DNA of 64,000 nt from Tubulanus polymorphus. Lineage: Eukaryota; Nemertea; Palaeonemertea; Tubulaniformes; Tubulanidae. The notes under the pieces are model-generated. The model did not search any database, had not been told where the DNA came from, and was given only the letters and a program-made list of their open reading frames with translations. Position 1 is the stretch's first letter. Each line of letters opens with the position of its first letter. The stretch is taken from NCBI RefSeq assembly GCF_964204645.1, contig NC_134028.1:9775001-9839000 (forward strand). The letters run 5' to 3'. The translations under genes were made by a program, and so were the position numbers. This document shows, piece after piece, positions 24,517 to 37,900 of this stretch.

Positions 24517-24862
24517 TTTCCAGAATTTTCAACCAATTGGCACGAAATAAACTCTTATACAAACTAAAAGACTTAAGCCTATGACTATCGCTCTACGATG
24601 AATATTTCATGACGAACTCTGTTGTGCGTCGTTTGATATATAGTTTATCGGGTTTAATGCCTGTAACGGATAAGATCTCACTTTGTTTGCCGTACTGGGT
24701 TACTTTTGGCCGATTTTCTGGTAGAAAACGGCGATTTCGTTGTGAAATATTCATCGTATAGCGATAGTCATAGGTTTAGGCTTATTAGAAAAAGTAAGTC
24801 TAGTTTGTATCAGAGTTTATTTCGTGCAAATCAGTTGAAAATTCGGGAAATGAATGTTTCTC
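24517..24862. mobile_element. Old fold-back element 2
   Basis: Inverted arms of roughly 100 bp: GCACGAAATAAACTCT(T/G)ATA, ACAAACTA, CCTATGACTATCGCT, ACGATGAATATTTCA occur in order from the left and as complements from the right (24,735-24,855). The spacer is about 110 bp. It lies 270 bp from fold-back element 1 but is not the same sequence. Confidence 0.6.
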
Positions 24863-27159
24863 CTAAATAGGGACCACGTCGCAAGATTATAATAAATAAT
24901 TTTTTCCAAGCCAAAATTCTGATAATTTGGGGCCGATTTCCTCGATTCAAACCGACGGGTCGGCCATGTTTCCGCACTAATTACCACCTAAAAACATCTG
25001 AATAAATATATCTCAATAAATGGAATTGAATTGACATAATTTCGTTTTTGGGTACATAACTTTTCTTCATCAGGACATCTTTAAATCAATAGCTAAGTAT
25101 GAAAATAATGCAATCATACGCGTTATTTTCAGAGATGGTTATGTTTGAAAACATGGTTTTTGCAAAGTTTCTATGTCATGACATTTCAGTGGAGGGTTAG
25201 CAACTTTGATTGACATCCAATATGGCGTTGTTGACGTCGCGAATCGGCGAATTTACACGCGATTTAGGGCCCAAAATAACAAAATTTTAACCTAGAAAAA
25301 GTAAGTTTTTTGGGTCAAAAGTTACTGATTTTGAATCTCTAGACCTCCCTGATAATAAATATGCTGAAATAAATTTTTGGGAGGGGGGTACGAAAGTGCA
25401 ATAGCGCCCAGATAGAGCGTCATAGTAATAAAGGCATAATTCGAACTTCTATCAGTCGAGTCGAGGGACAAGAAAGATTATAGAGAAGAACGACGAGGTT
25501 AACACAATTCACACAGACTATTTAGATGCACAATTAACCTAGGAAAATTGGACGATGCAAACTTCTATTAGCAGCGCAGTAATTACCACTAAACCCTCAC
25601 TAGTCTTACATTCGTAAATATTCTAGCACCAATCATCCGGTTTGACGCAGATTAATTATTCTGCGCTTTTCCTTGGAAATACTAATGTAATGGCTTCCTC
25701 CCATAGGTGAGGCATAAAATGCGTATACAGACCCGGAATCATGGACCAATTGAATTCAATTCAAAATTTATTGTATCCGTATAATGACAAAATTACATAG
25801 GACAGAAACGGCAATAAAATAGTGATACAAAGAGACAAAAGATAACATAACATAATAGGAGGGAGGAAAATTAGAGCTATTTACAAAGAACACCGCTCCC
25901 CGCCGGTCACTTTTTAAACTTGAAAATACAATCTACAATGCGCATATACATATTCTATACACTAGGTCAACATAACTGTTATTTCAAACGACGATGCCTA
26001 CTTCAACCCAGACTCAGGAGGATATCAGGAGGATATCGAGTGGCAGCCAAACCGATCGGGCAAGGCCACACGATGTACACCTAAGTCACGGTGAAGCAGA
26101 CATCAGAAAAGTTCATGGAGGCAATAAAGTTGCAAACCAGCTTACCCACTCATTCAGTGTTGTCATTTTGATTACATGACATGATGAATTTAAACTGGTC
26201 ATCATATGATAAACTCTGTAATATAGTGAAGTCAGAGATTTAGGGAAAAGGGAATGCCTTTTTGCCCAAGTTTCGAGCAATCTAGGAGGAAATGCGGCTC
26301 ATCCTCAATCGAACCATTTTTTGCAGAGGAGGCATACTCTATTTTCTATCTGGATATATTTGTTTGTCTTTTATGACGATCCGTTTCAATTCGTAACTTG
26401 TGATTCGTAACTTGGACCGGAAATCATGTTAGTTACCTTTGCTTGAGGTCCAAAAGAATAGAAATAGTTATGGAATCCTTCATGAGTACCGGCCGTAGCT
26501 TGTTATGATTATTAAATTCAATCCATCTTTGATAAACATGGTACCTAACTTAACCCTTGCTAGCCCATCGTTTGGAGGAAATTCAATCGACGGCGCACTA
26601 CAACTCGGCTGAGACCGGACCCCATCACTGACTCGGACGAGTGTTAGAGTCATCTGTCCTCTATACTACTCATTGATCGAGTGTTATACCTTGGAGTAAT
26701 CAAATGATTACTCCAAGGTTATACAATCCCCTTGGTCAAAGATGATGCATGCAATAATGATTCTCAGCGTGTGGTACCAATAAAGCGTTCTGCCCGTTGC
26801 TACAATGATGAGCCTAGCAGGTAATACGTCGGCCTACCGGGCATTCTCCCAAAACCTTCACTTTCCAGACCATTTATCGCTAGATCTTAGTACTTAGACG
26901 TTGTTTCAGTATGTTCCCTGGCAATAGTTTTGGTTTTGAAGCGAACCATTTTTCATAGAATTTATGATGATTTGATGGGTCGGCTTTGAATTGAAATGAC
27001 TACCATGGCGTCTATATCTATTTAGTTATTTAACTATGGTCCGGAAAGAGCTGACCGGGGTATTAAGCACGGACCTAAAAGGTCGGACCTAAATCATCAA
27101 AATGGCCAACTCAATGCAATGTTTTTATATGCAACGGAAGCCCCTAGGTGACATACGAG
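24863..27159. other. Non-coding, possible LINE tail, no gene
   Basis: No coding exon supported. At 25,750-25,800 the sequence GAATTCAATTCAAAATTTATTG resembles the reversed 3' tail of a non-LTR retrotransposon, but no reverse transcriptase frame follows. A perfect 14-bp inverted repeat (CCTTGGAGTAATCA, loop AA, complement) lies at 26,689-26,718. Confidence 0.35.
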
Positions 27160-27161
27160 AT

Positions 27162-27490
27162 TAAGTCGAATTTCGAGTTAATTAAGTCGAATTTCGAGTT
27201 AATTAAGTCGAATTTCGAGTTTTATTTTCATGTCGAATTTCGCCTTATTAAGTCGAAATTCGACTTAATTAACACGAAATTCGACTTATTATGTCGAAAT
27301 TCGACTTATTAAGTCGAATTTCGAGATAATAAGTCGAATTTCGTGTTAATTAAGTCGAATTTCGAGTTTTATTTTCATGTCGAATTTCGACTTATTAAGT
27401 CGAAATTCGACTTAATTAACACGAAATTCGACTTATTATCTCGAAATTCGACTTATTATGTCGAAATTCGACTTAATAAATCGAAATTAT
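27162..27490. repeat. Array of TCGAAATTCGA-type palindromes
   Basis: About fifteen copies of an 11-12-bp near-palindrome, GTCGAATTTCGA or its complement-oriented form GTCGAAATTCGA, spaced by TTAATTAA/TTATTA-type linkers. The array changes orientation twice, and a larger block (TTCGAGTTTTATTTTCATG then GTCGAATTTCG and the following ACTTATTAAG unit) is duplicated about 150 bp apart. The sequence is thus tandem and self-complementary at several scales. It matches no transposon I recognise. Confidence 0.8.
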
Positions 27491-28727
27491 GAAAAAAATT
27501 AATTGTGATTAATTCATAATAGATTACTATACGCAAATTCGAAATGGTCAGGCGCTGAGTTATATTTCTGACAGAATTGAAAATTACGTTTATAAGCTGT
27601 TGGTAGTCGAATCTGAGAGGAGTAACATTTTATGAAAAATGTTTGGCGTGAAAGTGGAAAATTTATAATAATAATAATCAACAGAATTACAAGAGGGTTT
27701 CTGCGAAAGCAGCAGAAACCCTAATAAAGGTAAATCCTCTCAAAAACGAGGGGTAGTGCATTTAGTACGTGATTCATGTACGTTCATCACACGTTTGAAA
27801 ATGTAGCCTAATTAAATTGATTGATACTGATCTACTCGCACTCAATGCCACGTGTAAGTAATGGTGGCTATCCATCAATACAAAATCAAGCACCGCATGA
27901 AGTGATTCAGGGAGAATTTTATTCTTCATTTTGTCATTCCACTACACCAGTTATTCTTTAGTTTATTTCAATGATTACACATTTTTTTAAATCGGAACGG
28001 ATAATTAACTTTTGGAGAAATTTGCGGAATGCAGTGCTCCCTAATGGTTGTCGGTGGGTGATTGAACACTAGAGCCTCATTGGAGGTTGCCTAAACACCT
28101 GGGGCCACGCGCAAGTTTTCCCATCAAATTACTAACGCTTGATTACCAACGAATCATGCAGTTCACTAATGTTTCCCAATCAGCAAACAACCATCAACGA
28201 AAAAACCATTAGGCTATGTTTTATATTTCGAAAAAAACTGTTTTTTAAATTCAACTAATCAATCATGTACTGCTTTTTATATATTTTTCAGAACATCGAA
28301 ATTGTCGTTAAATTTCAATCATTGCTACTGTGTGCATTTTGAAGAAAGATATGAATGGCCTAAAAAAATTTCTTTTTGAGATTTATTTTGAGATATGATT
28401 TTCTTTATTGATGAGCCGATGATAGCCACATGCTATCCTGCTCTGGTCTTCCTTCGGTAATATTTACATCTTATTTTAGGCGTAATCGGGTGCTCCCGAC
28501 ATGAAAACGATTGCACTCGGGTGCAGTGCTGATGCCGGCGTCCGGTAGGTCGTGTACGGTGCCGCGTGTCCTTTCCATGCGTCCGAAAATGGATTAGATG
28601 CAATGCCTCATAGTTTGATTGGCGAAGGTTAGATGCAATGACTCAAGAACTGATACGGTGGAGGTCGTGATATACGGGCTAATCAATTTTTTCGATTTAT
28701 ACATTTCGGGCAGGTCTATTTGAGAGA
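27491..28727. other. 5' flank of the dicarboxylate carrier gene
   Basis: No upstream gene seen. The last about 250 bp before the carrier's start codon become GC-richer (GTGCCGCGTGTC near 28,560) and probably hold promoter and 5' UTR. No TATA box or initiator is clear. Confidence 0.4.
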
Positions 28728-28921
28728 ATGTCTTCGAATAGAAATTATACAGAGAAACGAGTTGGAAAATGGTATTTCGGAGGAGTAGCAAGCGCTATGG
28801 CGGCCTGCTGTACACATCCTTTAGATCTGCTCAAGGTGACCTGTCCAGTAATCCTCCAATACAAATTCATTTTATTCAATGTCTTGTTTTATTGATTTAT
28901 CTGTTAGTGTTGTAAAAAAGT

Positions 28922-28972
<51 letters not shown>

Positions 28973-31900
28973 CACTTGTAACGCATTTTAGAAGATTTCA
29001 CGGGAAATTTTGGATCAATTATCTTCTATCAATTATCTTCCTCTTTTAGGCCTATATGCTGGTATCCCCCAGGGCCCAGAAATAAGCCTGAGAAAATTGG
29101 GTCGATTAGACACTTAAGATGTCCATCCCGTGAGCTTTTTTCCTGTAAAAATCATTTTTAGTCTGAATTCGGAGACCTCTCATGTCTGTGACGGTGTCTG
29201 TATGTAGGTCAGTGTGTCCATCTTATAAAGCTATTTAGCTTCATTGATAGTAGTCTGAATACCTGTCGTTGTTACCGGTTCCCTACATGTTTGTGGAACG
29301 ATGGCTAGGTACTGGACTACGTTGATGGTGGCTCGGTCTTGATGAAACTTTGGTACAATGTTAGTATGGGTCTAGTTGAGCATTACAAGGGATGGGCCCA
29401 GTGCACCACCAGCGGCAGAATTAGGCCCCAAAACTCTGTTCTTCAGTGACATACATCACCTTGAAAATGACCTCATAACTGAGGAATAGGGTCAAAATTC
29501 AAAAAGTTGTCTTGACAAAATTAAGCTATCGGCCCTAGATACTGAGAACTAATGCATGGTAATTTCAGATTTAAGTCTGAGCCCGAGAACCATTGTCACC
29601 AATATGGCTTGTTTCAATGAAATACGTGATGAGTATACTTTTTGAATGGATCTCTTACAAGAAGGGTTTTTCGACCAGTCAACTTTCAGGCAATTGTTGG
29701 CCATCTTAGTGTCATTAGATCTCAATTGTAGATAAAGATGTTTTATTATGAGAATATCAACAGTTTTTAAAGTCTTGATTATTTGACTGTTAGCACTGTC
29801 ATAGGATACACTTCATATGGAAATGGGATCACCAAATTTTTGTTTTCACCACCAAGGCGAGTTGAATATTGATATGTATATTTTGTTGCTGCAATGAATT
29901 TCAAAGCTGTAGCTCATGATATTTTCTATGATTGTGTTGAGATTCAAGGTCATTTGAAATGCAGAACTTAGGATAAGGCCAATGAATCTTACGAAATAAA
30001 TAATTGTGCAACAAAACAATGAGTAAAACGATTTAAATTGCTGACCCTTGTAGTCTTTTTTGCGTGTGTTCAGATACTCATAGAATTCTTCATTTCAGTG
30101 AATTTCACTTTTATTTTTACAGGTTCATTTACAAACCCAACAGAAAGCGGATATGGGTTTATTACAAATGGGTGTCAAAGTTGTCAGAAATGAAGGAATT
30201 TTAGGGCTTTACAATGGCTTATCTGCATCTGTACTAAGACAGGTAAACGATAGTTTGTATCCTCTGGCTCACAGCGTTCTAAAAGTTTTACCAATGTCTT
30301 TATAGTCCACTATTAGGGTAGAAGTTTTTTGCGAACATCACAATACACTTTTGGCTCTTTGCTATTTGGTTAACACATGTATTTTAGGCCATTTTGGTCT
30401 AAATTTTTACGCCCATAGCTTCTTTCAAGTTTGCTTACATACTATATATAAGTTGGGAACTCTCTAGGAAGGATGGGGATAAGGGGGCATTTCCTCCCCC
30501 AGAAATTTTGTAAAAGTGCCCTTTTTGCAAATATTGTTGTTATATCCTTTAGATCTGCCCTTTTGGGTTTTTCTGCCACCCTAAAATTCAAAGCCAGGTA
30601 GACCTATGGCCCTGTATTGCCATAAAGGCCTTTTTTTGGACTGTCGCATAATATTAGTGAAGTCCCTATTGTTGTCAACTCACTGATTTCCGACAATGAA
30701 TGTAAAGTACAGTGTTTTCAATAAGAAGTTAACAAGCCAGGTCCCTTTGAAAAACAGGAGGGTCCCATAATATGTCACAGCCCCTGAAACGAAAGCTTGT
30801 TTGAAGTAACAGGTGGGTCCTTTACAAACGACCGACGGGTCTGGGACCTGGCTCTTATTGAAAACACTGAAGTAACTTCTGAAATGTGAGAATTTTGACG
30901 ATATTCCACCAAAAGTGGTAGAAATTTCAATGCAGTGAAAGTCGCTTTTGGCGCCATTTAATTTCATTTTTAGCCCACTTGGGACTTTAGTCCCAGCGGG
31001 CTATTGCGTTCACTTTTCGTCCGTCGTCCGTCCATAGACGGAATCCAGTTATTTTGGGAAGTTTTGAAGACGCTTCAATGTAATATCTTGATATTTGGGT
31101 TACACATGTATCTACCCTAGACACATCTTCAGCCCAAAAACTGGCCCTGTCAGAATCAAGATGGCCGACTGGCAGCCATTGTTGTTCGCCAAAATCAACC
31201 CTTCTACACTTTTTGAACTTTTTGAGGGAAATTTTGAAGACGTTTGATCAATTACCTTGATCTTTCGGATGTATTTGTCAATGTCAATTTTGGCCCGAAT
31301 TCTGAGTCCTGTAGCTCCCTACTGGTTTGCCATTTCTCATTGCAATTTGTGATGGGTATTCTTTGAAAAGGGATGTTTTATACCTGAGACAGGTATTTTT
31401 GATCAGCCAATTATGACGCAATTGGCGGTCATCTTGATCTTGGTGTCATCAGTACTCATTCGTAGGTGAGAAAAAATTTTTCCACATTATATTGATACCT
31501 AAGCGTATTTTGTTACCACAATCCATTAGAAACTTGTAGCTCATAACGTGTTCTTTGATTGTGGTGAGTTTCAAGGTCATTGGTTTTTGTATATGGCCAC
31601 CAGGGGGCGTTGAATAATACAATATCTTAGTATTTCTTTATTATATTCGTATCAATGCATATTTTGCAACCACAATCAATTGCAAAGTTGTAGCTCATGA
31701 CATCATCTATGATTGTGGCAAGTTTTAAGGCCATTAGTTATTCTATATGGTCACCAGGGGGCATTGAATAGTAGAATAACTTAGTATTTCCTTATTATAT
31801 TGGTGCCTACGCATATTTTGTTAACATGATCAATTGCAAAGTTGTAGTTCATGACATGTTCTATGATTGTGGTGAGTTTCAAGGTCATTGGGTTTTGAAT

Positions 31901-34900
31901 ATGGTCACCAGGGGGCTTTGAATTGTAGAATAACTTAGTATTTCCATATTAAATTGGTAACGAGGCATATTTTGTTATCACAATCAATTACAAAATCGTA
32001 GCATATGACATGTTCTATGATTGTGGTGAGTTTCAAGGTCATTGGTTTTTGTATATGGTCACCAGGGGGCGTTGAATATTGAAATTGTGAGATTGTTGAG
32101 CATTTGAAACCACTTCCCAAGTGGGCATGGTGTCCTGGACCCCTAGTTTTCACCAGGGGGCATTTAATAGTTAGATTGTCAAGCATTACACCAAGTGGGC
32201 ATGATATCCCAGGACCCTTAGTTTTATTTTTAGTTGACGTATTCACTGACTCGGTTCGCTATTTATGAAACAGTGAAGAAAAATGTTACTGAACCCGGGG
32301 AGAATTTACCATTTTATCAGAAAGTGATGTTAGCAGCAGTAGCCGGAGCATGTGGTGGAGTAGTTGGTACTCCGGGAGACATGGTAAATGTCAGGTACTG
32401 CCCATTGATTCAAATTTTATGCAACCAATGAACAAGTCAGTTTATTTGTGTTTCTTATCTACTCCATGATTTTGTTTTGAAGGATGCAAAATGATATGAA
32501 AGTGGCTAAAGAATTAAGAAGAAAGTGAGTTGAACACTAGCTGAGTATAACACTATCCACTAAAGCTTATTTAAAAAAGCAGCAGTTTTCAAACAACCTG
32601 AGGATAAATCCAGACCTGCACTATATTCAAATCTTGAATATTGATTTTCTGCAAAAATTCAGAGCATGGCACCAGACATTCAGAACTTTTGGGTTATCAA
32701 TGCCAAACCCCTTCCAGTCCTAAAATGAGTTGAAATCGTGGTTCAACTGCAACAAAGGAGACAAATTAGAGTTTTGGTAAGAAGGTATCTCTAAGTTCAG
32801 AAAAAATGTTCACAGTGGATGATGTATTCAATTGTCCAGGTTGAGTCTGGTGTAACACATTAAAGTAATCTGAGTTAAAATCGCCACAATAGAATGTTTA
32901 AATGCCGGCCCAGCTTCGGGTAACTGCATGTTGTGTTTAACATGTCTGTTGTTGAGCCTTTCAAATTCTATTATATAATTGACATCCCTTCAGTACGTTT
33001 AAATAACTCAAAAGCCATGAAATTTGAATACACAGTATCCCTGTCATCAGTCTTAAAAACTCAAGCAAAGTTGTCATTCCCTTGTAAGCGTTTAACGATA
33101 TCATTGGCAGCATCTCTCGCTTGTCCCTGTAATGTCAGTGTGACTACGAAAGCGTGCTTCTTGGCATCTAAATCTGTAACTAGCTATCTGAACCTCATCC
33201 TTCTGCGAATGATAATCCGTTACTTTATTTAACAGCAGTGGATTTTTGTAAAAATTAGATACCATGTTGAAATTTTTCAGCAATTTACTCACACAACATG
33301 GCACCACCAGACAGTAATAAGAACGACTGCACAACAAATATTACATACGTACTTATCAATATTACAGAATTAAATGGGCACTCTACAAAAGTACATCTAC
33401 TCACACTAAATGCAGCCCTGATTTATTTTAACTATTAAATAAATCCCCCTTTTCAATATCGCACATAAACCAATAAAGTGAGCTCCGACAAATTGACATA
33501 CAAGTGCTACCCACAGCCGATCGTCGAAGCGGTCAGCATACTACAACAGCCACTAGCTTACTGGACACTGACTTCCTGATATTTCTACATTTCAGTTATA
33601 AGCATGCCATTGATGGATTATATAGGGTTTGGAGTGAAGAAGGAGCCCGCAGTCTAATGACTGGTTGTACTATGGCTACATGTAGGGCTGTATTTATGAC
33701 TGTAGGACAGGTTAGTGTCTAGTGTCACCCTGATATAAGTCACATATTTCATAATCAAATACATATCTACATACTAATTTGTCTGACACCTAGTTCTCGC
33801 ATCATACTCATGATTCTGTATATAAAGACATTGTAAAGTTACGATAATCATTCATTCCTCATGATGCTGAGAAGGATATTGAGATTTAGATGTTTCTTAT
33901 TGTTGATTGAGCACTTTAGGATATTGAACGATAGACTGTCTGTCTCATTGATGTATTTTTTACATTTCAGTTGTCGATTTATGATCAAGTTAAGCAAATA
34001 TTATTGACTACTCCATATTTTAAAGACAATATGATCACTCATTTTACGTCAAGTTTGACTGCTGTAAGTTTATATATATTTCACCTATAATTTGTTCATC
34101 CCATGTAATTTCACCCACTTGTGACAGAGCTCCTGTATTCATGTTTCCAGCCATGTATTAAGGGGCAAAGACTCCCGCGGATTTTCCTTCTAGACAAAAT
34201 TGTTGATTGCTGGGATTCGTTCGTTTAAATTTCATAATTATTTCATTTGTTTGTGTTGATGTTTGGGTATATTTTGATAATGCCAGTTCAAGTTGATACT
34301 GAGATGATGTCATTATCAGCCAATCAGAAATCCTGTTTTATTTTAGCCCGGGTTTTCCCATTCATAGTTCTTCCATGAAATTTATCTCAGCGATTATACA
34401 ACAAGAAATTTGATTGGTGCCGCAAGTTTTCATGCGGCAAACCAGCGCATGTACCTGTGCACCCGGTCTACTGTGGCAGCCACAGGGGTCCGCGCTGTGG
34501 CTGAGTGTAGCGATGCCATCAGGTTCGAATCGCTGCCGTGGGAGGATGAGTTTATCTCCTCAGCTAAACCGTGAAGAATTGCATCATTCCGATTCAATGC
34601 CCGAATGCAAAGTATATGAAACTAACCGTCGATAAGACTGATTAGCTACCAGATGTAGCAGGACAGGGTGGCAGAACCTTCAAGATATATCCTAGCAGGC
34701 AGTGAACATTTGAATCATAGTATCCTATCTTAAGGGACATCGTGTCTTAAATCAGTATGTGTGTGTCTTCCCCTATGATATTAGGTTTGTTAGCCTGATG
34801 ATAAACCTATTAATCTAAACCAATTTCCTTGAAACTTATGGATGAGTTTGGGACTGAGCCTCCCACAGTCCCAACCTCTAGGTCGAAGAAATTCAAGATG

Positions 34901-37900
34901 GATACTCTCTTTATATAATGCGGAGACGTGTAAATTATGCCATGTTGTTGCTTTCTGTATGTATTTTAGGGTGCAATTGCGACTGCAATGACTCAACCAT
35001 TAGATGTAATGAAAACTAGAATGATGAACGCTAAACCTGGACAATATAAGGTATCAATCATTAAATTGATGTAAATTACTTAAGTCAGTCTAACCTTTTG
35101 TAAAATTCATCAAATCATGACTCTATTTTCATTTGATATAGAATATATTAGCTTGTGGTGTAGACATTGCTAAAGTTGGACCAATCGGTTTTTATAAGGT
35201 AAATGAATGTCTGGTTTTGTAAACACTAATCGCTTAGGAGGTACCGGCATTGCTACTGTGGCAAGCGAGCAATTTAATGAATTAGGGAGCCCAGAAATCC
35301 AAAAATGAGAACATTTTTACAACGAATAACTGAGTGCATCTTTGCTCTAGCTGGTGTGTGCTGCCGCTACCTCATTACTATGTAGTTGTGTTATGTAATT
35401 TGAATTTTTCTAATAATCTTCTGTTGCTATTAGGCCAAGTCATAGGCAGCTACCTCATCAAGCCTGGAATACCTTAAGCATAGAACTAGACTCTGGCAGA
35501 TATTTCTGTGTTTCTCATTTGCAAGTTCAATAGAAGAGATTTAACTATACACATATACATGTAGAGCCAAATGTTTATCTGACTTATCAAACAGACATGT
35601 GCATGAACCCAATCTAATAATCTGCATGCACCTTTACAGGGATTCAAACCCGAGACTGCTTATGTACAAAGCCCTGCCCTTTTGACCAGTTTTGGCATCG
35701 TTAGCCAATGCTTTCAATTCAGTCAATAATTTCTAAAGTGCATAATCAATTTGGCTCTTTTTTTTAAATGAAATTCCAGCTACCAGTTGCAAAGTCAATA
35801 TTAGACTTAAAACCCTTATTCTGTATTGATGATCTTACAAGGGTTGACAAGGTCTAAAGATATAAAATAACTTTTGAACTGAAATCGCTACTGGATGCCT
35901 CTGGTATAACAATTGCACCAGTTTATCTATGAATCAGGGGAACCATCATCATCATCATGAACAAAGGATTACTTGACTTTTCATTGTATTTTGTTAAATT
36001 AACTCACTATGTATTATTTTCTGACTGCATTGTTTTAGTGTTGCATGTTTTTTCTAACTGCAGGGTTTTGTTCCTGCCTTTGTTCGACTGGCTCCTCACA
36101 CTATACTAACTTTCTTATTCTTTGAACAATTGCGCTTGAGACTGGGGACCATACAGCATGTGTAATCAGTCTACCTAGAAGCCAGTCTATAATGGTGCTA
36201 GTAGATTATGGTGACATCTATGTAATGACTATGGAACTGATTGCGTGATTGTGCGACATTGTCCACTAACTCTTGACAGGTTTTAGGTCTCTAATTTCTA
36301 TAGAAGTGTCCTGGGGGATGTATTTATAAAAAAATGATTGAGGTTGCCATAAATGCAAATTCTAGATTTAATTCGAAACTAAGTTGTTGAATAGAAATCT
36401 TGTTTTTAGCCCATTTCGAGTGAAGCCCCAGAGGTCTTTTAGCCCACTTTACAGGGCCCGATCTAAGGATTAAAAGCTTCCAAGGATTTCACTTGCCCCT
36501 AACAATATCTACTTGCCCTACACAGGCAGTCAGGCTTGTGGCTCAATGATCCGTTCTGTGGTGGAATAAACCTTTGAGGCATTAACATGCACTAGCCATG
36601 GGGAGAAGTAATAATGATAACCTGCCTCCCCTAATGGGAATATGCTTGTCCTGGGCAATCTTACGCGTGCTTAGATCAAACCCTGACTTCGGGTAGCCAG
36701 AACCCCATTTGGCTTCTGTCAGTAGACGGAAATCAGAGTTAAGTATGAAATCTTCGACACGCTTTGAGCCTTTGGTTTGATACTCCATATGAAGATGTAC
36801 CAAAAGCTACATCCATACCAAGATTTCGAGTCATTTGGATTCAAGATAGCCGATTGGTGGCCATCTGCTTGGACAAAATCTGCCTTTCTGTTGAAGACTT
36901 TTATAATTTTTTATCGAAAATGAAGACGTTTTAATCGATTGTCTTGAAGTTCACAAAAAATTGGGTTGATCTGAACCAAAATGCCTGTCTTGTGGCCTTT
37001 AATTATTAATTGACAAGCATTAAATTGCATGTATCCCTTGCTGTGGTAAATCCATTCCCTTTGAAAGGTGGCAGTACGTGTCAAACATCTCTGTTGATAT
37101 TTGACAATTGTCAGCACTGTCGTAGGACAGAAACATATGAAGTCGAATGTATTGTTTTCCCAACAGGAGAGTTTACTACTGATATAGTAAGATCTATTTT
37201 TCAACTTATATTGCTATGTACGCATATGATTTAATTGCCATTAGTTGCAAAGTTGCAGACCAAGACATATTCTATGGTTGTTTCTTTGATAATGAAATTA
37301 CATGGTATTTCCATTCTCCATGTTGTCACTTATGTATATTTTGTTACCACAATCAATAGCAAATTTGTAGCCCAAGACATGTTCTATAATTGTGTAGAGT
37401 TTCAACATCATGTATTTAAACTATCACATAAGTCTAAGCAGCATAAAACTTGTCAATCCCAAGTACGCTGCCAAGCATGGTTGCCTTGTCGGATATTTCA
37501 AACTCTAATTGAAATTTTGTTTTACATATATTTCCCCTGGATGCTTCTTTAGATCTCATGATTATTGTTTTTGTTAATCTAGTCTTATGTTGTATTAATT
37601 ATTCATTTGATTGTTAATTTTATGTACAAATGTATATTTATATTTTTTTAAATTGAACACCAAGGACAGGCCGCATTTCCAAAATTGTGAGATAGAATTT
37701 ACTCTCGAGTTGAAAATAAGTTCATTTTCAAATTTATTTATTTCATTCAAGTCATAATTAGACAGTTTTCGGTTTTCATCTATTTTCTTACTGACAATTG
37801 CGGAATTGTGGCATAATCATAATAATATGCATGAAATACTGGTGAGTACAACTGATCCTAGTGGAGTTTCTGTGCAGGCCTGCAAATTTCTATCAGTGAT

